A DNA stretch of 43,908 bases from a virus: IMG/VR virus record IMGVR_UViG_3300047463_000374, positions 1-43,908 of that record; one strand, 5' to 3'. Positions 1 through 5,903 of this stretch are shown piece by piece. Under the pieces are notes generated by a model, which was given only the letters and a program-made list of their open reading frames with translations, had not been told where the DNA came from and did not search any database. A program made the translations under genes and the position numbers. The number at the start of each line of letters is the position of its first letter. Position 1 is the first letter of the stretch.

Positions 1-80
1 CGCCCCATCTTTGAAATTTACAGTGGGTTCCGAGTGTGGTATGATGTTAAATTGTGGTTGATTGTGGAGATCCGGGCCCG

Positions 81-195
81 GCGGTAATTTTGTTACACTC
101 CAGCTCACTCCGGTGAAATTTTGTTACTGCGGTAATTTTGTTACCGCTGAGCGCGCCGGTGTGTTCTATTGTTACCGCGGTAATTTTGTTACCGC
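81..195. repeat. Palindromic GCGGTAA/TTACCGC repeats
   Basis: Two perfect copies of GCGGTAATTTTGTTACCGC lie at 129-147 and 177-195. Each is a 7-bp inverted repeat around TTTTG. Degenerate copies start at 81 (left arm plus TTTTGTTAC) and 111. The fourth copy also forms a perfect 12-bp palindrome, TTACCGCGGTAA, at 172-183 with the half-site before it. The copies are about 48 bp apart in non-coding DNA. This could be a protein-binding array, replication iterons or RNA hairpins; the sequence does not decide. Confidence 0.75.
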
Positions 196-337
196 TCCCG
201 CGCTCTCCGGATCACTTCGTTTCTGGCCCGCGCTCGCTCGCTATTGACCCGCCGGTCATTAGCGCTGGCTCCGCTTGTATTCTGTATACAAAGACCTGCG
301 TGTTTTGACCCTATAGAGACATTGTGACTCGCTGGAG
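196..337. other. Non-coding stretch after the repeats
   Basis: No convincing gene is seen on either strand. A short inverted repeat, GACTC with loop GCTG and GAGTC (about 325-338), sits just past the stop of the minus-strand ORF and could be a weak transcript end, but it has no T-run. Confidence 0.4.
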
Positions 338-577
338 TCAGCTCCCTGTCTCTGGAGAGTCAGCGTCTGGAGGCTCGCTGGAGGGCGCCGGTGAGCATTC
401 GGGGGCCATGGTGTATTCTACATCCGTGACCAGACCTATTCTCCAGACTCGCGCTGCGGGCATCCTCTCGCGCACCAGCTCTAGAGCGCGCTTGAGGTTT
501 GGAGCTCTAGCGGTCGTGCGGCGAGCGGTGTGGTTGGGTGAGTCGGAGAGGTATAGGTAGTAGGTGTTGTTGGTCAC
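338..577 (-). CDS. Hypothetical protein, last gene of the QL-repeat operon
   Basis: Predicted 79 residues, family not recognised. It starts at a GTG that overlaps the TGA of the upstream 49-aa ORF (GTGA), so it is probably translated by coupling. The N-terminus has a tyrosine-rich strand (TYYLYLSD), followed by a basic region and a Pro/Ser/Glu-rich tail. It is the distal member of the run of small ORFs that begins behind the promoter at 1061-1089. Coding status rests on the coupled start and operon context. Confidence 0.5.
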   Translation of the reverse strand: MTNNTYYLYLSDSPNHTARRTTARAPNLKRALELVRERMPAARVWRIGLVTDVEYTMAPECSPAPSSEPPDADSPETGS

Positions 578-723
578 GCTGGTCTCTTGGCCAGGTCGTC
601 GTCTGGTCTATAGGTCAGGTCGTCGTCTGGTCTATAGGTCAGGTCGAGCGCCAGTCTATTCTCTAGTAGATCCCAGAGCTGAGTCATGAGCTGATCCCAG
701 AGCTGATCTCTAACTGAACGCAT
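574..723 (-). CDS. Small QL-repeat protein, copy C
   Basis: Predicted 49 residues. It begins MRSVRDQLWDQL, nearly the same as the start of copy B (SSVRDQL), then two more QL units. It ends in two tandem copies of an octapeptide with core DLTYRPDD, encoded by two 24-nt direct repeats around 590-650. Its start overlaps the end of copy B out of frame and its TGA overlaps the next gene's GTG. Function unknown. The pattern suggests a duplicated module that has diverged at its 3' end. Confidence 0.5.
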   Translation of the reverse strand: MRSVRDQLWDQLMTQLWDLLENRLALDLTYRPDDDLTYRPDDDLAKRPA

Positions 724-907
724 CTTGATCCTCCTCGAGCTGAGTCCTAAGCTGAATCTCGAGCTGAAGCCAGAGCTGAGTATAGAGCTGATTCACGAGC
801 TGATTCCAGAGCTGAGTCCTGAGCTGATTCCCGAGCTGAATCCTGAGCTGAGTCCAGAGCTGATTCGAGAGCTGAATCCTGAGCTGATCTCTAACTGAAC
901 TCATCAT
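710..907 (-). CDS. Small QL-repeat protein, copy B
   Basis: Predicted 65 residues, composed almost wholly of a tetrapeptide repeat of the form Q-L-x-[NTI], for example NQLRTQLWNQL. The underlying 12-nt DNA unit is CAGCTCnnnAnT on this strand. It ends in LEEDQDAFS, matching the LEEDHDEFS end of copy A, so A and B look like a tandem duplication. The start is a double ATG overlapping the end of copy A in another frame. Such xQLxxQL or QV repeats occur inside DUF6745-type proteins, and a DUF6745-like gene lies just upstream. Confidence 0.6.
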   Translation of the reverse strand: MMSSVRDQLRIQLSNQLWTQLRIQLGNQLRTQLWNQLVNQLYTQLWLQLEIQLRTQLEEDQDAFS

Positions 908-1034
908 GATCTTCCTCGAGCTGATCCCCGAGCTGATTCCTGAGCTGATTCCTGAGCTGAGTATAGAGCTGATCCTCGAGCTGACTGCAGAGCTGATTCC
1001 AGAGCTGAGTTTCGAGCTGATGCTTTAAATGCAT
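891..1034 (-). CDS. Small QL-repeat protein, copy A
   Basis: Predicted 47 residues, from ATG at 1034 to TAG at 891-893. After MHLKH come nine Q-L units and the acidic ending LEEDHDEFS. It is the first gene behind the promoter at 1061-1089. No strong ribosome site is visible before its ATG. A leaderless 9-codon ORF starting at the promoter's predicted +1 (MMKESIECI) overlaps it. The regular period-4 Leu/Gln pattern would give an amphipathic, perhaps self-associating helix or solenoid. This is inference. Confidence 0.55.
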   Translation of the reverse strand: MHLKHQLETQLWNQLCSQLEDQLYTQLRNQLRNQLGDQLEEDHDEFS

Positions 1035-1060
1035 TCGATTGATTCTTTCATCATATAGTG

Positions 1061-1089
1061 ATTATACCATGTGCGATCAAGTCAGTACA
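1061..1089 (-). promoter_or_regulatory. Early-type promoter for the QL-repeat genes
   Basis: On the minus strand: TGTACT, 17 bases, TATAAT, then CACTATATGATGAA. The -35, exact spacing, -10 and TATATGATGAA start region match the other early-type promoters here. An ATG lies exactly 6 bases after the -10, at the predicted +1. Confidence 0.75.
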
Positions 1090-1096
1090 CATAAAA

Positions 1097-1118
1097 GAGG
1101 CGGGCTAATGCCCGCCTC
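1097..1118 (-). terminator. Rho-independent terminator after the DUF6745-like gene
   Basis: Perfect 9-bp stem GAGGCGGGC/GCCCGCCTC with a 4-base loop, followed on the minus strand by TTTTAT. It separates the DUF6745-like gene from the next promoter. Confidence 0.85.
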
Positions 1119-1147
1119 TCGCTGCAGTGGAGACAGCAGCGTAGTTA

Positions 1148-2035
1148 TCAGGTGCGAATTTCCGGCTTAAGGAAGTCGCGGACGTCCTCGACACCAAATG
1201 TCCAGGCCTGAGCTTCTAGCGCAGTCTTCATGTCCGGCGGGACGGGAAGGGCGAAGGTACGGCCAGTGCCGCAGAGCACCTTGAGGAAGCGCTCGCGACC
1301 GATCTCAGGAATCTCGACCTCGAGGAGCTCACCGATCTCGGGGTCCTCGTCGCGGTCGATGGTCTTGGCCTTGAGCTCTTTCAAGACGTTTACCCAGCCC
1401 AGGATCTCGCAGGCCGCGCGACGCTGCTCGACGTTCTCCCAGGTGAGAGCGATCTTCGCGGTCAGCGACTTGCGGTTGTCGATCCACTCGCCCGGAATAC
1501 GAGTGCCGTGCCAGGAGTAAACACCCCAGCCGTCGCGGTACTCAACGGCCGGCCCGTCCTCGCGGTGCAGCCGTCCCTCGTTGTCCATCTTAGTGACCAT
1601 GGGACGATCGACCAGGAAGCAGACGCCCTCGAACGGGGTCCACCAGTTGACGCTCTCGGAGATGTCTGCCCAGAGGCGGAGGAGCTTCGAGTTATCGCCG
1701 AAGTCGACGCCGATGCGCTCGGCGAAGAGATAGTAGGCGATCCAGTACGAGTCCTGCTGGCCGAAGAAGCTGCCGTTGACGTACTCGTCAGTATTCACCT
1801 TCTTCTTGCCAGAACGCTTGGAGATCTCGACAGCGGCCGCGCGGGGCGAGGCCACTCGAATGAATTCAGGCTTCTCCATATTCAACCGAGTATAGAACTC
1901 AGTGATGGCTGCCTCGGCTCGAGGGAAATCAGCCGGCTCAGTGTTCATGCCCTTTGCCAGCCATTGTTCGCGAAACGCGACCAGATCCTTTTCCTGTTCC
2001 GGCGTCAGCTTTTCGATCTTCTTAGTCGTTGCCAT
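1148..2035 (-). CDS. DUF6745-like protein
   Basis: Predicted 295 residues. The middle and C-terminal half resemble DUF6745 proteins: a GQQDSYWIAYYLF segment, a CFLVDRPMVTKMDNEGRLH stretch, then GPAVEYRDGWGVYSWHGTRI and a long helical C-terminus. Function unknown. In many relatives a block of QL/QV tetrapeptide repeats lies inside the same protein, upstream of the GQxD segment. Here the protein has none, but three separate QL-repeat ORFs follow it, after a terminator and a new promoter. It has its own promoter at 2076-2104. The family call is from memory of its motifs. Confidence 0.7.
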   Translation of the reverse strand: MATTKKIEKLTPEQEKDLVAFREQWLAKGMNTEPADFPRAEAAITEFYTRLNMEKPEFIRVASPRAAAVEISKRSGKKKVNTDEYVNGSFFGQQDSYWIAYYLFAERIGVDFGDNSKLLRLWADISESVNWWTPFEGVCFLVDRPMVTKMDNEGRLHREDGPAVEYRDGWGVYSWHGTRIPGEWIDNRKSLTAKIALTWENVEQRRAACEILGWVNVLKELKAKTIDRDEDPEIGELLEVEIPEIGRERFLKVLCGTGRTFALPVPPDMKTALEAQAWTFGVEDVRDFLKPEIRT

Positions 2036-2075
2036 GATGTAAAGTCTCTTTCAATTAACAACCAATCGTAAGTAT

Positions 2076-2104
2076 ATTCTACCATACAAAGTAGATAAAG
2101 TAAA
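2076..2104 (-). promoter_or_regulatory. Early-type promoter for the DUF6745-like gene
   Basis: Minus strand TTTACT, 17 bases, TAGAAT. Its -35 lies only 9 bp from the plus-strand late promoter of the first homing endonuclease, so the two are divergent and may interfere. Confidence 0.75.
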
Positions 2105-2113
2105 CAACTATTT

Positions 2114-2121
2114 TATAAATA
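2114..2121 (+). promoter_or_regulatory. Late promoter of homing endonuclease 1
   Basis: TATAAATA, the T4 late promoter element, 4 bases before the leader hairpin. It points against the surrounding minus-strand genes. Confidence 0.7.
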
Positions 2122-2125
2122 GTGT

Positions 2126-2174
2126 GTCCGTCGCGGAGCGCCAACTCCCACGGACTCTATAACTGGAGGAGTTA
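2126..2174 (+). promoter_or_regulatory. Structured leader of homing endonuclease 1 (copy A)
   Basis: Hairpin I pairs GTCCGT (2126-2131) with ACGGAC (2150-2155), with an inner GGAG/CTCC pairing. Hairpin II pairs TAACT (2160-2164) with AGTTA (2170-2174) and holds GGAGG, the ribosome site, in its loop. Transcription from TATAAATA would start at about the first base of hairpin I. Copies B (7955-8002) and C (22049-22095) keep the same plan, with compensating changes in both stems of hairpin I. Confidence 0.75.
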
Positions 2175-2183
2175 CAGCAAACA

Positions 2184-2882
2184 ATGTCTATTTACTGCAC
2201 ATATTTAACGGTGTATAATGGGAACTTAATGCCCAAGTTCTACATTGGATCGACGAGTCTTAACAAGATCAATAGAGGATATCATGGGACAGTTAAGTCT
2301 AAGAGATACAAGAGTATCTGGAAGACAGAGCTACAGGAGCATCCTGAGTTCTTTATCACTCACGTTCTCACAAGACATGATACAAGAACAGATGCTTTAG
2401 AACGCGAGTCGAGATTTCATGAGAAGCTGAAAGTTCATCGCAACCCTATGTATATCAATATGGCTACAGCGAACGGGAAGTTCTACAACCAATCGTTGAC
2501 CGATGAACATAAGCATGCCTTACTTCTAGCAGCTCTCAGACCTAAGTCAAAAGAACATAAGCGCAAAATAGGACTCGGCAATAAGGGAAAAATAAGGAGT
2601 CCTGAACTTCGTAAGAGAATAGGAGATGCGCAGCGTGGTCTATCAAGACCGGAATTCTCTGAAGAACATCGTAAGAATATATCTAAAGCACTTATGGGAA
2701 AATCTTTAAGTCAAGAGCATCGCGCAAAGATTAGCCAAATACAAATGGGTAAGAAACTTTCAGAAGAGCATAAGAAAAAGATAGGTAGTGCTCAGAAAAA
2801 TAGAGTTTTCTCTGAAGAGCATAAGCGTAAGATATCAGAAAGCAAAAGACTATCGTGGAAAAGAAAAAAGGGGATCAATTGA
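2184..2882 (+). CDS. GIY-YIG homing endonuclease 1 with NUMOD3 repeats
   Basis: Predicted 232 residues, one of only three plus-strand genes. The N-terminus carries the GIY-YIG nuclease core: CTYLTVY as the GIY strand, FYIGST as the YIG strand and a Glu in the ALERES helix. The second half holds several NUMOD3-type DNA-binding units around SEEHKKKIG and SEEHRKNI. The first 100 residues closely match homing endonuclease 3 (22104), whose C-terminus is unrelated. It has its own late promoter and structured leader, and its stop codon lies inside the terminator at 2870-2887. The flanking genes look intact, so it is a free-standing mobile gene, not intron-borne. Confidence 0.9.
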   Translation: MSIYCTYLTVYNGNLMPKFYIGSTSLNKINRGYHGTVKSKRYKSIWKTELQEHPEFFITHVLTRHDTRTDALERESRFHEKLKVHRNPMYINMATANGKFYNQSLTDEHKHALLLAALRPKSKEHKRKIGLGNKGKIRSPELRKRIGDAQRGLSRPEFSEEHRKNISKALMGKSLSQEHRAKISQIQMGKKLSEEHKKKIGSAQKNRVFSEEHKRKISESKRLSWKRKKGIN

Positions 2883-2887
2883 TCCCC
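2870..2887. terminator. Bidirectional terminator between convergent genes
   Basis: GGGGATCAATTGATCCCC is a perfect palindrome with A-run on the left and T-run on the right, so it can end transcripts from both sides. The TGA of homing endonuclease 1 lies within it. Confidence 0.85.
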
Positions 2888-2897
2888 TTTATCTGCA

Positions 2898-3239
2898 TCA
2901 ATCTTCTACGCGTCTAAAACCCTCTGCTACGTACTCGCGCTGGCGACGCACGTGATACGTACCCTTGTTGAACGCGATCGTCTCGTGCGTGTCGTGAGGG
3001 CGCATGTGCTCGAGCAGCGCGCCGTCTTCCTCGACCTGGAGAAACACGTCCATGATCGAGTCGGGAAGAGTAAACATCTTCACGCGATCTGCGAGCATGA
3101 CGTGGTGGTGGTCAGTCTCCGAGTGGGTGACGATGAGTCGACCGTTCTCAGGCTGGACCGGCACTGCGTTGGCCGGAAGGGCGCTGCAGCGCCGAATATA
3201 GATGTCGCCCTGCGCGCACACCGTCTTAAACTGCTTCAT
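2898..3239 (-). CDS. Conserved phage protein of unknown function
   Basis: Predicted 113 residues. It has features I recall in a common phage family: QGDIYIRR near the start, a THSETDHHHVM block, RPHDTHETI, and GTYHVRRQREY near the end. The His-rich strands could form a cupin-like metal site, but this is a guess. It has its own promoter at 3294-3322, giving a leader of about 55 bases with an AGGGG ribosome site. Confidence 0.75.
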   Translation of the reverse strand: MKQFKTVCAQGDIYIRRCSALPANAVPVQPENGRLIVTHSETDHHHVMLADRVKMFTLPDSIMDVFLQVEEDGALLEHMRPHDTHETIAFNKGTYHVRRQREYVAEGFRRVED

Positions 3240-3293
3240 GATTTAACCCCTAGTTGCTGGTTTTTTGCTGACTAACTACTTACTCTACTACTT

Positions 3294-3322
3294 ATTATAC
3301 CACGGACGCCGGCCGTTGTACA
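3294..3322 (-). promoter_or_regulatory. Early-type promoter inside the end of the SWIM gene
   Basis: Minus strand TGTACA, 17 bases ending in TGG, TATAAT. It overlaps the last codons of the SWIM-like gene and drives the 113-aa gene. Confidence 0.75.
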
Positions 3323-3681
3323 CTGTTGATGTGCTTACAGCTCTTGTGAAAGCCAAAGCCAACGCACGTGCACGACCAACTCCTGCCGTCTCGAGTCACG
3401 ACGTACTCGCTTCCCTTAGAGCCCTTGACCACGTGCGTCTCTCGCCGCATGGTCTCGGCCGCGAGCTCCTGCCTGACGCCACCGATCGAGACGATGTCTC
3501 GCTTCTCGATGACGCGAATCGGCGTGAAGTCGTCGCCAGTCATCGCGATGCAGTTTGCGGACACGTGCCTGGGGTTCTCGAGGATCACACCGCGGTATGT
3601 CACGGTGGCGGGCTCGTTGTAGAAGATGGCTCCAGACCCACAGGGCCGATTGCGCACCACTACTTCGACGGCGTTAGTCAT
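3295..3681 (-). CDS. SWIM-type zinc finger protein
   Basis: Predicted 128 residues from the ATG at 3681 (MTNAVEVVV), which overlaps the stop of the upstream gene. A longer in-frame reading exists but lies inside that gene. The C-terminus has the SWIM pattern: after VVTRDGRSW come C-T-C, then about 9 residues, then C-K-H. SWIM fingers bind DNA or protein partners. The N-terminal part is not recognised. The last codons overlap the promoter at 3294-3322. Confidence 0.7.
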   Translation of the reverse strand: MTNAVEVVVRNRPCGSGAIFYNEPATVTYRGVILENPRHVSANCIAMTGDDFTPIRVIEKRDIVSIGGVRQELAAETMRRETHVVKGSKGSEYVVTRDGRSWSCTCVGFGFHKSCKHINSVQRPASVV

Positions 3682-3940
3682 AGATCGCATCGAGAACGTC
3701 TTCCAGAGTATAGATCGGCTCCGAGTCGGCTGCGCCAAACTGGCTGAGCTTTTCCATCACGAGGAGCATACTATTGCGAGTAGCAGTGGAGTCGTTACCA
3801 GAGTTAACTAGCTGCTCGAGTGCTTGATTTAACTGACGGGCCGCCAGCATATCACCGGGCATGGTATAGAGCTGCCAGTCACCGGGAGTAAGATTGACAG
3901 TAATAGTCTTCTTAATCGCGATCTTATCACGCAGCGCCAT
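3674..3940 (-). CDS. Hypothetical small early protein
   Basis: Predicted 88 residues starting MALRDKIAIKK. This ATG is chosen because GGAG lies 6 bases before it; the upstream in-frame ATG has no such site. It follows the promoter at 3968-3996. The start begins with basic and beta-prone residues, and the end is helical and acidic (TLEDVLDAIYD). Family not recognised. It overlaps the SWIM gene by 8 bases. Confidence 0.7.
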   Translation of the reverse strand: MALRDKIAIKKTITVNLTPGDWQLYTMPGDMLAARQLNQALEQLVNSGNDSTATRNSMLLVMEKLSQFGAADSEPIYTLEDVLDAIYD

Positions 3941-3967
3941 GTGTATCTCCATTCTTCATCATATAAA

Positions 3968-3996
3968 ATTATACCATCGTTGAATGGCGTTGTACA
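3968..3996 (-). promoter_or_regulatory. Early-type promoter
   Basis: Minus strand TGTACA, 17 bases ending in TGG, TATAAT, then TTTATATGATGAAG, the shared start region. An out-of-frame 11-codon ORF opens at that ATG. Confidence 0.8.
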
Positions 3997-4245
3997 CTAC
4001 TTTAGCTTACTCTCGACGAGCTCCACGAGGTCGGAGACAGTCTTGAGCTCCGACGTCTCTCGCATGTTGAGAGTGATGTCGAACTCATCCTCCACGCCAA
4101 GTATGAAGTCCATCATGGCCGCGGAGTCCATGTACAGATCGTAGAGGCGGTCCTCGTACGAGAGCTTCTGCCGCGCGAGGCGGGAGAGCTCTCTCAGGAT
4201 CTTCTCGGACTTGAGAGTGCCGATGACTTCGTTCTTCAATCCCAT
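3997..4245 (-). CDS. Acyl carrier protein-like protein
   Basis: Predicted 82 residues from MGLKNEVIG; an ATG 6 bases upstream is also possible. Size and layout match acyl or peptidyl carrier proteins: helix 1, then YMDSAAMMDFIL with Asp40-Ser41 in place of the usual Asp-Ser-Leu 4'-phosphopantetheine site, then an acidic helix (GVEDEFDITL), and a final helix after TVSDLVELV. If modified, it would carry acyl or aminoacyl groups. No partner ligase or synthase is seen nearby, so it may use or divert host enzymes. The start overlaps the upstream gene. Confidence 0.75.
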   Translation of the reverse strand: MGLKNEVIGTLKSEKILRELSRLARQKLSYEDRLYDLYMDSAAMMDFILGVEDEFDITLNMRETSELKTVSDLVELVESKLK

Positions 4246-4493
4246 CCCCTGCATCCGCAGTAATACGAGTCGTACTCGTGCCCGTCTGGGTTTGACGTGA
4301 AGCTCTGACACACGAGTCTCCTGCCTCGAGCCCAGTTCTCCGTGGTGTGAGCCACTATGTTATACTTACAGGACACACACATGTGCTTGGAATAGTCAGA
4401 GCCCGGTCCACGATACTCGAAGAACGGGAGGTCTGGAGCCGACTTTTCCTTTCGGCCGCAGGAACACGAGGCTGTGCGATTGGCGAGGTTCAT
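4236..4493 (-). CDS. Cys-rich, probably zinc-binding protein
   Basis: Predicted 85 residues from the ATG at 4493, which overlaps the upstream stop (TAATG). Cysteines occur as CSC near the N-terminus, CVSC mid-protein, a single Cys and CGC near the end, enough for one or two zinc ribbons. The ending YYCGCRGWD recalls a small conserved family in phages and bacteria with unknown role. It lies between two early genes in one operon. Confidence 0.7.
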   Translation of the reverse strand: MNLANRTASCSCGRKEKSAPDLPFFEYRGPGSDYSKHMCVSCKYNIVAHTTENWARGRRLVCQSFTSNPDGHEYDSYYCGCRGWD

Positions 4494-4909
4494 TAGGCAG
4501 CATTCCTCAGGAAGTTGACATTGCACTTGAAGCCACGGTTATCACGGACGCGAATCAGCTTCACGGGCTGCTTGTGAGCCCGAGTGTTGACGCCGGCGAC
4601 TCGATACTCGACACCGCCGATGTTCACGACCTTGCCGAAGAGCCCGGCCGAAATGCCGTTCTTGTATGCGAAGCGCTGGAACTTGAACTTCTGATCCAGC
4701 TCCTCCGTAGCCTTCGAGGCCTGTGTCTCGATCGTGAGCTTCACCTTCTTGGTAAACTCGAACGTGCCAAAGCGAGCTGAACTCGGCTCGAACTTAAGGC
4801 CATTCTCCGTAGCGAACTGCTTAACGAGAGCGTTGAACTTGTTGTGCAATTCGCCGGCGTTACGCTTGTCAAAAGTGATGTACTTCACGTTGGCTCCAAT
4901 CTTCATCAT
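4493..4909 (-). CDS. Hypothetical basic protein
   Basis: Up to 138 residues, rich in Lys and beta-prone. It ends with a segment like a small beta barrel (GKVVNIGGVEYRVAGV). Family not recognised. Two starts compete. The ATG at 4909 (MMKIGANV) sits exactly at the predicted +1 of the promoter at 4916-4944 and would be leaderless. The GTG at 4888 has GGAG 5 bases before it and would give 131 residues. Confidence 0.7.
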   Translation of the reverse strand: MMKIGANVKYITFDKRNAGELHNKFNALVKQFATENGLKFEPSSARFGTFEFTKKVKLTIETQASKATEELDQKFKFQRFAYKNGISAGLFGKVVNIGGVEYRVAGVNTRAHKQPVKLIRVRDNRGFKCNVNFLRNAA

Positions 4910-4915
4910 ATAGTA

Positions 4916-4944
4916 ATTCTACCACAGTCTTTAGCTGTTGTAAA
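4916..4944 (-). promoter_or_regulatory. Early-type promoter
   Basis: Minus strand TTTACA, 17 bases ending in TGG, TAGAAT, then TACTATATGATGAAG. An ATG starts 6 bases after the -10. Confidence 0.8.
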
Positions 4945-4947
4945 GGA

Positions 4948-5178
4948 CTAAAATGCCGCTTCGTCTTCGTCCAGTTCTTCGTCTTCCTCGGGGAACGTAG
5001 AGTTCCACTCGGCGTCCGTAACACCGGTGAGGATGAACTCGCGCTGACTCGCGTCGAGCTGCGGGAATGCGTGCTGGATCAGAGCGCCGTTCTCGTACTG
5101 CACGGCCTGCTCCATCGTGATCGGGAGATCGAGAGTACGAGTGATGCCCGAGATCATTGACTTACGCGTAACCAACAT
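4948..5178 (-). CDS. Conserved small phage protein
   Basis: Predicted 76 residues. The core ITMEQAVQYENGALIQHAF and a REFILTGVTDAEW segment recall a small family often seen in phage genomes. The C-terminus is strongly acidic (Glu/Asp run). Function unknown. The start is preceded by GGAG. It lies downstream of a long hairpin at 5203-5249. Confidence 0.75.
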   Translation of the reverse strand: MLVTRKSMISGITRTLDLPITMEQAVQYENGALIQHAFPQLDASQREFILTGVTDAEWNSTFPEEDEELDEDEAAF

Positions 5179-5202
5179 TGCTGTCTCCAGAGTAAAAGGG
5201 AT

Positions 5203-5249
5203 GATCTCGAGGCCAGCCCCAACGTTAGGGTCGCGGACGCCTCGAGATC
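5203..5249 (-). terminator. Long intergenic hairpin
   Basis: GATCTCGAGGC at 5203-5213 pairs with GCCTCGAGATC at 5239-5249, an 11-bp perfect stem. The 25-base interior can pair further (CCC/GGG). On the minus strand it is followed by ATCCCTTTT. It may end or attenuate transcripts, or be an RNA-processing site. Confidence 0.6.
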
Positions 5250-5256
5250 ACCAGTC

Positions 5257-5652
5257 TCAGTCTTCGTCTTCGTCGTAAAACTCACCGGCCGTGTCGATCT
5301 CGACGTTGTCGAACCAGATCATGCCGTTGCGGGTGACGCCGGTGCGAAACGGCCGTGCGAACTCAATCACATGGCCGAGAAGGACGTCGTTGTCCTTGAC
5401 CTCGAGATTCAGGTCAGAGACCAGAACGCAGCCGATGAGACCGGCGTCCACGCTGTAGCTCCGACCCTTGTTGTCCAGATACGTGCCGTCGCCGTACGCG
5501 GTCCCATAGGTGGCGAAGCGAGTGCCATCCGACAGCTGCATCTCGCCGTCCTTGCAGCTGTTGCCGTCGATCGTCTTGTCGCAGAAGTCGTCCCAGCGCT
5601 CGTGCATCACGTATGCTAAATCTCCAATATAATAGGTTCCGGCGGGCATCAT
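5257..5652 (-). CDS. Conserved protein of unknown function
   Basis: Predicted 131 residues. The start PAGTYYIGDLAYVM and the middle ATYGTAYGDGTYLDNKG with SVDAGLIG recall a small beta-rich family found in many bacteria and phages. Role unknown. The C-terminus is acidic. GAGGAG lies 8 bases before the double ATG. A 7-codon leader ORF (MMNEETN) opens at the promoter's predicted +1 and ends in a TGA overlapping this start, so coupling is possible. Confidence 0.8.
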   Translation of the reverse strand: MMPAGTYYIGDLAYVMHERWDDFCDKTIDGNSCKDGEMQLSDGTRFATYGTAYGDGTYLDNKGRSYSVDAGLIGCVLVSDLNLEVKDNDVLLGHVIEFARPFRTGVTRNGMIWFDNVEIDTAGEFYDEDED

Positions 5653-5681
5653 CAGTTTGTCTCCTCATTCATCATATAGTA

Positions 5682-5710
5682 ATTCTACTATAGATACTGA
5701 CCGATGTACA
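5682..5710 (-). promoter_or_regulatory. Early-type promoter
   Basis: Minus strand TGTACA, 17 bases, TAGAAT, then TACTATATGATGAATG. Same plan as the promoters at 1061 and 4916. Confidence 0.8.
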
Positions 5711-5738
5711 CAGTGGAGTGTGTAACTTTATTTCTTTG

Positions 5739-5903
5739 TTAGTGCTTTGGGAGTAACGAAGTTACTATCTCTAGTTCTTCAACCCTTTTCTTCCAGAAAG
5801 TCTCTTGATAAGATCCTGGCTTAGAAGTTTGAAGCATGTAGAGAGCTTCATAGTATTCTTCTAGTTTAGTCTTAGGACTCGTATCGGGCTGCTTCTCGCT
5901 CAC
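5739..5903 (-). CDS. Small hypothetical protein
   Basis: Predicted 54 residues from the GTG at 5903, which overlaps the TGA of the AAA+ gene (GTGA). A longer reading in this frame would run deep inside the AAA+ gene and is rejected. Mostly helical with aromatic residues (LEEYYEALYMLQ). Family not recognised. Confidence 0.5.
   Translation of the reverse strand: MSEKQPDTSPKTKLEEYYEALYMLQTSKPGSYQETFWKKRVEELEIVTSLLPKH

Noticed and set aside
81-195. GCGGTAA repeats as CRISPR
   Set aside because: Only two perfect copies, palindromic with no uniform spacers, and no cas genes.
710-1034. Regular 12-nt repeats as a CRISPR array
   Set aside because: Repeats are too short, contiguous and in frame with coding; no spacers.
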